64,000 nucleotides of DNA, taken from assembly GCF_009906955.1 (NCBI RefSeq), contig NZ_CP047656.1:2063501-2127500 (forward strand), written 5' to 3'. Shown here piece by piece: positions 38,583-46,383 of the stretch (positions are counted from its first letter, which is position 1; each line of letters begins with the position of its first letter). Position numbers and translations under genes: made by a program. The DNA comes from Paraglaciecola mesophila (lineage in GTDB: Bacteria; Pseudomonadota; Gammaproteobacteria; Enterobacterales; Alteromonadaceae). The notes under the pieces are model-generated. The model saw only the letters and a program-made list of their open reading frames with translations. It made no database searches and was not told where the DNA came from.

Positions 38583-40580
38583 TTATTTCCACACAACGGG
38601 TACGAACACAGTCATCTCTGACGTTCCTCTATTACTCCACGCGTAATACGGAATAAATTGAGTTTGGTAAGACTCCCAAGCAGGCTTTTTGACTTCGTCA
38701 TACATATTTTGCGTATTGTCTTGGCGTACCAATAATTCTGTTTTAATGGTCGTCATACCACCTAAAAAGCTCTGATCAAAATGCGCATCAAACTTGGCAT
38801 CTGACGCTATGTAGGCATCCAAAATATTTGTCTTTTCAGGTAAATCAGGCGTCTCAATGCAGTACACAAGCGGGCCACGTTTGACGGCAACTTGGTTACG
38901 AACTTCCTCGATTCTTGGGTGGCCTTCAACAAAGGTGGTATTCATTGGCAATTCAAGGTTGATAATGTCACCTTGTTGCCATTGGCGCGTAAGGATGACG
39001 TACTCTGCGTTTTTTACACCGTCTACCGCTTCACCATTAACTGACACGGTTGCGCCTTTAGCCCAACCAGGAATACGCACTGCGATGTCAAACTGCTCCG
39101 CTTTACAGGCTTTAACTGTAATTGACACTGAGCCATTCCAAGGGAATTGAGTGACTTGCTTCAATGACAATTCGCTACCATCAAGTAATTTAGTATTTAG
39201 CTCATTTCCACCATATAAATTCACCGCAACACCATTATCTGTAAGGCTATAAGCCCAAGCAGAGACTTGTGCAATGGTTCTCACTAAATTTGGCGGACAG
39301 CAAAAACATTCAATGTATGCTTCGCGGTCCGGAGACTCGGTACAGTCACAATGATCTGAATAATCACGTTGGCCGAAATTCATGCGTAACGGGTTCGCAT
39401 AAAAATACTTTTCACCGTCGGCACTAATGCCAACCATGGCACTGTTATGCAACACCAACTCAACATTATCCGCATGCTTTGCATCACCTGTAATGCCTAA
39501 CATTCTCCAGTTGAACATAGCATTTGAAATGTTGGCGCATGTTTCATTGTAAGCTGTCGAATTAGGCATTAAGTAATCGTCGATGAACCCTTCGTGGATC
39601 ATGTTCTGATCATCATAAGCACCATGATGGCACTGACCTAATGCTCCCGTGATATACATCTTGCGCTCGTTAGCACTAGACCAAATGCTTTGCAGTGATT
39701 CAATTAGCGCAGTTTCCCCTGTTTCTGCATATACATCCGCTGCACCTGAGTACAAATACATGCCCGTTACTGCATGGCCTACCGCTTCTGTTTCTTCTCT
39801 CAAAGGGGTTTTCATTTGACATTGATCGCCGGTAAACCAATAGGGAACAGAATCATGTAATTCCATAGGAACTGAGCCACGCATCGTCACAAAAATATCC
39901 GCCAGTTCGAGGTGCTTTTTCTCTCCAGTTTCACGGTACAGTTCAACTAATGCCATTATTTGTGATGGATTGAAGCCAAATCGAGCAAGCTCTTGATCTC
40001 TAGGCTTGAACACCTCGTAAAGGTATTCAGCGTGCTTAATGGATAAATCTAACCAGTTTGTTTGGCCAGTGACACGATGATGAATTACCCCACCAAGAAT
40101 AAGATGACCACCATTATATAGTTCATGATCACATACGGTTGCCCAGCGAGGCTTATTTAAGATTTGGTTATGCGTATGCAAGTATCCATCACTGCACATC
40201 GCTTTCGCTAATACAGCGATAATCTCATCTAATTCAGTTAACAATGCAGAGTCTTTATTGATACCGTAAACGTAAATGCAGGCTTCCATCCATTTATAGA
40301 AGTCGCCGTCGTGCCATAACATACCTTTTGCTTCGCCATCCTGCATATTGGCAGCAATTTTAAAGTTGTTATAAGCGTGACCTATATCACCCTTTAGCAA
40401 CTCCCCCATATGGGGAACCATAATCGTTTCAGCTTGTTTAAATTTGTCAGCCCAGAATCCTTCAGTCCATTGGCAATCGCCAATATTGATACTGCGAAAC
40501 TTTACAAATGGGCTGTTACTATTCGCATTAATGGCTTTGTTGTGGGCAAATTTTGTGTTCACAATACATTTCCTATTCAT
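38583..40580 (-). CDS. Glycoside hydrolase family 127 enzyme
   Basis: 665 residues of the GH127 (former DUF1680) family. By comparison with HypBA1 beta-L-arabinofuranosidase, the conserved acid/base Glu is Glu330 and the zinc/nucleophile set is Glu346 and Cys348 (NETCAN) with Cys427-Cys428 (CFCCPPN); Cys427 would be the nucleophile. No signal peptide, so cytoplasmic or unusually exported. In carrageenan degraders, GH127 members act as exo-3,6-anhydro-D-galactosidases. With sulfatases and a Dau-type pathway nearby, that activity is the best guess. A palindromic operator lies about 150 bp upstream of the start. Confidence 0.88.
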   Translation of the reverse strand: MNRKCIVNTKFAHNKAINANSNSPFVKFRSINIGDCQWTEGFWADKFKQAETIMVPHMGELLKGDIGHAYNNFKIAANMQDGEAKGMLWHDGDFYKWMEACIYVYGINKDSALLTELDEIIAVLAKAMCSDGYLHTHNQILNKPRWATVCDHELYNGGHLILGGVIHHRVTGQTNWLDLSIKHAEYLYEVFKPRDQELARFGFNPSQIMALVELYRETGEKKHLELADIFVTMRGSVPMELHDSVPYWFTGDQCQMKTPLREETEAVGHAVTGMYLYSGAADVYAETGETALIESLQSIWSSANERKMYITGALGQCHHGAYDDQNMIHEGFIDDYLMPNSTAYNETCANISNAMFNWRMLGITGDAKHADNVELVLHNSAMVGISADGEKYFYANPLRMNFGQRDYSDHCDCTESPDREAYIECFCCPPNLVRTIAQVSAWAYSLTDNGVAVNLYGGNELNTKLLDGSELSLKQVTQFPWNGSVSITVKACKAEQFDIAVRIPGWAKGATVSVNGEAVDGVKNAEYVILTRQWQQGDIINLELPMNTTFVEGHPRIEEVRNQVAVKRGPLVYCIETPDLPEKTNILDAYIASDAKFDAHFDQSFLGGMTTIKTELLVRQDNTQNMYDEVKKPAWESYQTQFIPYYAWSNRGTSEMTVFVPVVWK

Positions 40581-40730
40581 TTCAGACGCTTTTGCTCCCT
40601 AATAGGTCCTGCTCTACTGAACCTGTTTCTTGGGTGCGACGGAATTAATTTAACTATTCGTCGGGCTATCAAGTATGGGATAGCGTGTTGACTGTTCAAC
40701 AATACATTAACGCGCTTGTATCATAATTGC

Positions 40731-40745
40731 AAACATATGATGTTT
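40731..40745. promoter_or_regulatory. GntR-type operator upstream of GH127
   Basis: Palindrome AAACAT-ATG-ATGTTT, identical in core to sites at 57818-57832 and 60308-60322. On the minus strand a possible -35 (TTGCAA) abuts it, about 150 bp before the GH127 start codon. The remainder of 40581-40992 holds no gene. Confidence 0.7.
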
Positions 40746-40992
40746 AAATTTTGTAGGAAATTCACTTTCTAGACTCAGTCTTATTTTGCTATCGACTAGC
40801 CTAGAAGTTTAGAGAAATTGAAGTGCTAGTGTGTTCAGCGTGATGACAGAAATAGGAAGAGAGGAAAGCGAACAGTCATGAGAGTTGGATTAAAAGTATG
40901 AGGGATCGACCCCCATCCCACTGACGGGTTTGTGCCATTAGGCGGTCGTTGAGGACATTCAGATTTTAATTGGACTATCACCCTAAAGCAGA

Positions 40993-41061
40993 AATTAACG
41001 CTTTAAACAGCGGAAAACGCGAGCGTAGCGAGTGGTATTCCGCTGCTTTAACTTGTTACAC
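40993..41061 (-). repeat. attC site of the lipoprotein cassette (last of the array)
   Basis: 69 bp. Minus strand begins with inverse core GTGTAAC (41061-41055) and ends with core GTTAATT (40999-40993). Inner arms AAGCAGCGGAA and TTCCGCTGTTT pair, with a CGCTACGCTCGCG centre. The cassette's stop codon lies inside the inverse core, as is common. Confidence 0.8.
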
Positions 41062-41661
41062 ACGTTTACCATAGGTGTTTATTTTTAACTTCAGTTGCTG
41101 CGAATACTCTTTAAGCTGAGCCACATTGCGACTTGGCACTAAAGACAAGACGAACGAATCTGTGCCATTGTCGATTCCAATAATTTCTAACCCAACGTTT
41201 TTTGCACACTTTGAGAACAAAAAACCAGATTCGTGAGATTCCAAATAGTAAGATATATTTGACTGAGTTTTCTGCATGTCGGCCGCTAGATCTTTCGCTA
41301 TGCTGCATTTAGCAAGTGTATTCTCAGATATATTGCTCAACAAATTAAAGACATATTGTGCATCTTCTCTCCAATCTACAACTGCTATACTGTTAATACT
41401 TTTTAGGCTTTCGGTAATTACAAACGCAAAGTCAAATGAATCTTCAAAAGCGCCATCAAATCCAGATTCTTCCAGTCCGTCTTTGTGTTTTACCTTGTAC
41501 GCTTTCTTATCAGAGAGATAAAGTTGAACGTCATCCAAAACGCTCTTATCCCCGTTACTCATAATCTTAGCGACTGCAATTTCTGGGGAGTTATTTTTCG
41601 ACTCTATTTCGTTACAGCCCACTGCAATCAAAGCAGCAATAACCATAAATAAATTTTTCAT
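41056..41661 (-). CDS. Integron cassette: putative lipoprotein of unknown function
   Basis: 201 residues. The lipobox LIAVGC (Cys16) predicts a lipid-anchored periplasmic protein. The mature part is mixed helix/strand (SVLDDVQLYLSDKKAYKVK, LEESGFDGAFEDSFDFAFVITESLKSI). I recognise no family. The start is ATG 41661 with GGAG nine bases upstream. It sits between two attC sites, so it is a complete mobile cassette. Confidence 0.7.
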   Translation of the reverse strand: MKNLFMVIAALIAVGCNEIESKNNSPEIAVAKIMSNGDKSVLDDVQLYLSDKKAYKVKHKDGLEESGFDGAFEDSFDFAFVITESLKSINSIAVVDWREDAQYVFNLLSNISENTLAKCSIAKDLAADMQKTQSNISYYLESHESGFLFSKCAKNVGLEIIGIDNGTDSFVLSLVPSRNVAQLKEYSQQLKLKINTYGKRV

Positions 41662-41691
41662 TCATTGACTCCAAAGTGGTGTGTAACTTTT

Positions 41692-41788
41692 CAATAACGG
41701 GCGCAGACGTGTGGGGCATAATGGCGAAGCCGTCCCGCATGTATGCGTCCCAGCCTGCGCTGCAGGCGGCTTAATTTTTTTGTTAGCT
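41692..41788 (-). repeat. attC site, 97 bp
   Basis: Minus strand begins with AGCTAAC (41788-41782) and ends with GTTATTG (41698-41692). Arms AAGCCG and CGGCTT and a local hairpin GCCTGC-AGC-GCAGGC are visible. It is almost identical to the interrupted site at 45007-45098. Confidence 0.8.
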
Positions 41789-41834
41789 GACATTGTAAAT
41801 CGAAGAAAGTAACGCTTTTTAAAATCCATTGTAA

Positions 41835-42071
41835 TCAAAAGCCCTTCTCTCTAGGTTTATCAGCATCTGGGTTTGCGAATAGGTAAAAAATAAAAACTAA
41901 CCACATTGCGCCAAACACACAAAAGGTTGTTACAACTAAGCGGAGAAATACTTCCACGGCTGAGCCTGTAACATCTCTGGTTAGCATTGCATACAAAACC
42001 AAAAGCATAATTATCGAAGAAAATATTACGGCATACTTTAAAGCTCTTCTTGGCAAAGACTTTTGGGTCAT
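41835..42071 (-). CDS. Integron cassette: small membrane protein
   Basis: 78 residues with two strong membrane segments (about 11-31 and 43-67) and charged ends (MTQKSLPRRALK, NPDADKPREKGF). No family recognised. The start codon lies 15 bp after the core of the preceding attC, with an AGTAGG ribosome site, typical cassette packing. Confidence 0.65.
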   Translation of the reverse strand: MTQKSLPRRALKYAVIFSSIIMLLVLYAMLTRDVTGSAVEVFLRLVVTTFCVFGAMWLVFIFYLFANPDADKPREKGF

Positions 42072-42086
42072 GGTTTACCTACTGAC

Positions 42087-42149
42087 AGCTAACGTTTCGA
42101 ATATGCTGCGCGCGCTGATTGCGCGTCGGCCATAATTTGTTTGTTATAT
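42087..42149 (-). repeat. attC site, 63 bp
   Basis: Minus strand begins ATATAAC (42149-42143) and ends GTTAGCT (42093-42087). Central arms CGCGC-AATCA-GCGCG and outer pairing TATG/CATA give the usual imperfect hairpin. It starts two bases after the stop of the 94-residue cassette gene. Confidence 0.8.
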
Positions 42150-42150
42150 T

Positions 42151-42435
42151 TCATTTCCTTACAGGACCTAAAAAAAGTGTCCAACAATCGCTATATAACC
42201 TTTCCTTAAGACTAGGGTTATTGCGAACAAAAGGACGCACAATTATTAATAAAATACTCTTAGAGCAAAGAAGAGCCAAAAGTATTAAACCTAGTAACAA
42301 ACTGATCGAACCGCCATGTCTGTCAAATGAAATGTCGCCATTAGCTATCATTGTCAGAGGCCAAATACTGACTAAAACTGCGAGCACTAAAAGCACGATA
42401 TTGAACAATAACTTCCTTTTTATTGAACGTCTCAT
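42151..42435 (-). CDS. Integron cassette: small membrane protein
   Basis: 94 residues with two hydrophobic segments (about 8-30 and 43-66), then a basic tail (RPFVRNNPSLKER, LGPVRK). No family recognised. The ATG has GGGAG in good position on the minus strand. Its stop abuts the attC. Upstream, instead of an attC core, lies the left end of a broken IS110-family element, which therefore landed just in front of this cassette. Confidence 0.65.
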   Translation of the reverse strand: MRRSIKRKLLFNIVLLVLAVLVSIWPLTMIANGDISFDRHGGSISLLLGLILLALLCSKSILLIIVRPFVRNNPSLKERLYSDCWTLFLGPVRK

Positions 42436-42449
42436 TTAATCTCCCTTGA

Positions 42450-42993
42450 AATATAGACACAATGACTCCCTGTGAAATGCTAGCCTCCGCATTTTCGTGG
42501 GTTAGCTGAAAGCCACCGGAACGCCGGCCGGAACCATAATTAGTTTGCTAAAGACTAAATCATTTGGAGGCTAGCATGAATAAACATAGCATGATTTTTA
42601 TCGGCTTGGATACGCACAAAGAATTCCATGAAGTAGCTTATTGTGAGGAACAACGCGGTGCCAGCCCTGTTCACTACGGACGGGTATCTTCATCAAAAGT
42701 TAGTGTAAAAAAGCTGCTCCGGCAGTTTGAATCTAAATATCCTAGTGCAACACTTCACGTTGTATATGAAGCTGGGCCTTGTGGCTACTGGATTTATCGG
42801 CTGATAACGAGTTTAGGGCATTGTTGTTATGTTGTAGCGCCGTCCCTTATACCCAAAAAGCCTGGTGAACGAATTAAGACTGACCGCCGTGATGCACTTA
42901 AATTAGTGAAGTTGCTAAAGTCGGAAGATCTCACGCCCATATATGTGCCTGAGCCTGAGGAGAGAAGAAAGACACCGAGAGAAGAAAGACACC
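42450..42993 (+). pseudogene. IS110-family element, 5' end and truncated transposase
   Basis: A leader of about 125 bp rich in inverted repeats precedes ATG 42576 (GGAGG six bases upstream). The frame encodes about 135 residues of a DEDD transposase N-terminal domain: FIGLDTHKEFHEVAY (first Asp), VVYEAGPCGYWIYR (Glu) and KTDRRDALKLVKLLKS (second Asp pair). It then breaks into a 17-bp tandem duplication (GAGAGAAGAAAGACACC at 42960-42976 and 42977-42993) and a Y1 element. The serine-containing C-terminal domain is missing, so the transposase is inactive. Confidence 0.85.
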
Positions 42994-44264
42994 CATTATA
43001 AAAATGGTCAATTTTCAGAGCTACACTACAATCTATTCATGTCACATTTTTAATAGGTGGATGAGCTATGCCTCAATCTCGAAAAAGCCAAATAAGTTTA
43101 ATCGATACGCCTTATTACCATTGCGTGTCCCGGTGCGTTCGCCAATCTTATTTATGTGGTACGAACCAGCTTACTGGCCAGAGTTACGAGCATCGCCGTG
43201 GTTGGGTAGAAGAGCGTTTATTATTTCTAGCGACCGTATTTTCCGTCGACATTTGTGCCTATGCAGTCATGAATAATCACACGCATGTGGTGCTATGTGT
43301 AGATAAATCAATGGCGGACAAATGGGATGCTGATGAAGTGTTGAGGCGCTATCACAAGCTACACAAAGGCACATTGCTGACTCAGAAGTTTGTTAACGGC
43401 GATACCTTGAGCCAAGCAGAGCTACTCACCTTTGATGAAACCGTTGAAACCTATCGAAAACGTCTTTACGACATAAGCTGGTTTATGCGTGACTTGAATG
43501 AGTATATTGCTCGTCAAGCCAATAAAGAAGACGGCTGCACTGGTCGCTTCTGGGAAGGGCGATTTAAGTCCCAAGCACTACTTGATGAAAGCGCAGTGCT
43601 GGCGTGTATGGCCTATGTAGATTTAAATCCCATTCGCGCAAAAATGGCAAAAACACCTGAAACGTCAAAGCACACCAGTATTAAAAAACGCATTCACGCC
43701 GCTAAAAACCAACAATCACAACCAAGCGTTTTGATGCCCTTTGTAGGTAATCCTCGTGAAGACATGCCAAAAGGTATTGCGTATTCGCTCAAAGACTATT
43801 GTGAGCTCGTTGATACCACTGGCCGCTGTATTCGTGATGATAAGGCGGGCCATATTGATAACACTCACAGTCCTATTCTACAAAGATTGGGACTAGACGC
43901 TGCTCAATGGCTAACGTTAACCACTGAGTTCGAAAAACATTTTTGTTATGCAGCAGGTGCGGAGCAAATGATGAATGCCTTTAAGCGCCATACTCATCAT
44001 CAACGAATACGAGGAATGACCAAAGCGAAAGTTCTGTTAAAACGCGCTTAAGGCCAACAAACAAGACAACCTTTACATAACCTGTAAGGTAGACGCTTGC
44101 TTAAAAACTGACTTCGCGTGCCATTTTCATACCTCAACGCGCAAGATTTCAGTGAAAATCCTCAATCACTCATACCCCAAGTACCTTGACGCATTTAGAA
44201 GGCAATTGTCCCCCTAAGCATGGAAGTTTTTATAGGACTTAAAAGTTGGGTGTCTCTGTATAGT
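42984..44264 (+). mobile_element. Y1 (HUH) transposase element
   Basis: The element runs from about GACACCCA near 42986, followed by a small hairpin CCATT-ATAAA-AATGG, to the complementary TGGGTGTC near 44255. The inverted GACACCCA ends are the only shared terminal signal, and exact ends are uncertain. It contains one Y1 transposase gene and interrupts the IS110 copy. No target duplication is expected for this mechanism. Confidence 0.6.
43068..44051 (+). CDS. Y1 transposase, TnpA-REP/IS200-like
   Basis: 327 residues. The Y1 HUH nuclease core has HTH (NNHTHVVLCVD, about residue 69) and the tyrosine helix region (MRDLNEYIARQANKEDGCTGRFWEGRF). MAYVDLNPIRAKMA is the standard following motif of REP-associated tyrosine transposases. 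It cuts single-stranded DNA through a 5'-phosphotyrosine. The C-terminal 120 residues form an accessory domain seen in the larger members. Full length by appearance, and probably active. Confidence 0.88.
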   Translation: MPQSRKSQISLIDTPYYHCVSRCVRQSYLCGTNQLTGQSYEHRRGWVEERLLFLATVFSVDICAYAVMNNHTHVVLCVDKSMADKWDADEVLRRYHKLHKGTLLTQKFVNGDTLSQAELLTFDETVETYRKRLYDISWFMRDLNEYIARQANKEDGCTGRFWEGRFKSQALLDESAVLACMAYVDLNPIRAKMAKTPETSKHTSIKKRIHAAKNQQSQPSVLMPFVGNPREDMPKGIAYSLKDYCELVDTTGRCIRDDKAGHIDNTHSPILQRLGLDAAQWLTLTTEFEKHFCYAAGAEQMMNAFKRHTHHQRIRGMTKAKVLLKRA

Positions 44265-44295
44265 AGGACTTAAAAGTTGGGTGTCTCTGTATAGT
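44234..44295. repeat. 31-bp perfect tandem duplication
   Basis: Two adjacent identical 31-bp units (44234-44264, 44265-44295), each starting AGGACTTAAAAGTTGGGTGT. They contain the right end signal of the Y1 element. A similar tandem duplication marks its left end. Confidence 0.85.
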
Positions 44296-44390
44296 ACAAC
44301 CAAGAAAGAGCACTTACACCATGATGCGCAAGGCTATGAATTACACTCCGAGCTCTTTTGATACGATACATACTTAGTACTGCTAACGCC

Positions 44391-44479
44391 TCACTAAGAG
44401 GCAAATAATAGTTAGTTAAAATAAGCGACGAAGGAGCAAAAACCAACTGTTATTTGTCCTTTTGAGTGACTTGTTATGA
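44391..44479 (-). repeat. attC site, 89 bp
   Basis: Minus strand begins TCATAAC (44479-44473) and ends GTTAGCA (44397-44391). Long arms pair with a few bulges: CACTCAAAAGGACAAATAA near the start with TTATTTGCCTCTTAGTG near the end. It abuts the stop of the exported-protein cassette. Confidence 0.85.
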
Positions 44480-44481
44480 GT

Positions 44482-44976
44482 TTAATCTTTGAACTCAATT
44501 GAGCTATATATTTCTTTGATTATAGGTCTGTAGAGCTCTATTTTTTGCTCTAGACCAGTAAAAGTAAGTGAAAGAAAATACCCTTGAACTTCAAACGCAG
44601 TTACGACATATCTAGTTGGCACTTTTTCATCTGGCCAAATACCTGAATACTCCTGTATATATCCATTGTACGAACCATTTTTAATTACCGTAGCCTCGCC
44701 AACGGGTTTATACCACTTCATTTTAGATAAAATACTTTCATGTTTATTTTGCATGAAGTTATTTAAGGTATTATCTGTAGCTCTATAAACAGTACCTGCA
44801 ACGTCAATGTCTCGATTCTTAGGTTCTATTCCGAAAATTCTGTTCTCATAAACAATCCAATCTGATGGTGCTTCAATTGAAAGATTAGTTAATTGGGGGT
44901 ATGGGACTCGCATTGTATCTCCTGCACTTACCGAAAATGTTAAAATTAGACTAATAATTAATACTATTGTTTTCAT
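44482..44976 (-). CDS. Integron cassette: exported protein of unknown function
   Basis: 164 residues from ATG 44976, preceded by AGAGG. A longer frame reaches upstream, but it would run through the attC and an insertion element. A signal peptide (MKTIVLIISLILTFSVSAG) is followed by a domain with SIEAPSDWIVYENRIFGIEP and YVVTAFEVQGYFLSLTFTG. This broadly resembles small periplasmic proteins that follow a PsbP/DUF1795-like beta pattern; I do not claim the family. It lies between two attC sites. Confidence 0.65.
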   Translation of the reverse strand: MKTIVLIISLILTFSVSAGDTMRVPYPQLTNLSIEAPSDWIVYENRIFGIEPKNRDIDVAGTVYRATDNTLNNFMQNKHESILSKMKWYKPVGEATVIKNGSYNGYIQEYSGIWPDEKVPTRYVVTAFEVQGYFLSLTFTGLEQKIELYRPIIKEIYSSIEFKD

Positions 44977-45006
44977 GACGCATACCTCTAATGACTCATA
45001 ACTTTT

Positions 45007-45098
45007 CAATAACGGGCGCAGACATGTGGGGCATAATGGCGAAGCCGCCCCGCGTGTATGCGTCCCAGCCTGCGCTGCAGGCGGCTTAATTTTTTTGT
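45007..45098 (-). repeat. attC site interrupted by an IS110-family element
   Basis: Contains core GTTATTG (45013-45007) and nearly the full body of the 97-bp attC found at 41692-41788. It breaks at the inverse core: the missing bases ATATAAC lie at 46320-46314, on the far side of the insertion. The rejoined site would belong to the PHP-ATPase cassette. Confidence 0.8.
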
Positions 45099-45150
45099 AT
45101 GGATAATAACTCAGGTAAATCATCCTGATTTTAGTCGGGGTGAGGTAAAG

Positions 45151-45293
45151 TGAGACCCAAGCTTTAGCTGCAACTAAAGCCTTCTTTTGTGGTAGTTCGA
45201 TTGATTGATGGCTCCTCAGTTGAGAGACCGATAACAAGAAAGAACGCCACAAAGGACTCCAAGCAAAACACTCGAATAGTCTACTGGGTCTCA
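45151..45293 (+). ncRNA. Candidate bridge/seek RNA of the IS110-family element
   Basis: The non-coding left end contains a closing inverted repeat TGAGACCCA (45151-45159) / TGGGTCTCA (45285-45293). Inside it are hairpin CTTTAG-CTGCAA-CTAAAG and a pairing of CTTTTGTGG with CCACAAAGG. IS110-family elements encode a structured guide RNA in this region. The 9-mer ATAACAAGA (45231-45239) also occurs, on the minus strand, at the element-attC junction (46318-46310), which could reflect target guiding. Function is inferred. Confidence 0.5.
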
Positions 45294-45319
45294 ACCCGCA
45301 TTATGCAAGCAAGAGTTAG

Positions 45320-46282
<963 letters not shown>

Positions 46283-46383
46283 CTATTGACGCCATAGTCT
46301 CTTGTTATATGCCATCACCCTCAACGAAAACCGTCGATAAAGGTTGTAATTCTAGACTTATTTTTGAAGATACCTTTAAACTG

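Noticed and set aside
38583..40580. beta-L-arabinofuranosidase of an arabinan pathway
   Set aside because: Catalytic motifs fit GH127, but sulfatases and the D-galacto sugar-acid operon make anhydrogalactosidase more likely; kept only as the alternative.
42564..43001. Complete short transposase
   Set aside because: It has only the N-terminal DEDD domain of an IS110 enzyme and ends in a tandem repeat; truncated copy.
44482..45294. 270-residue version of the exported cassette protein
   Set aside because: The extra 106 residues would be translated through an attC and the insertion element; the ATG at 44976 has a ribosome site and signal peptide.
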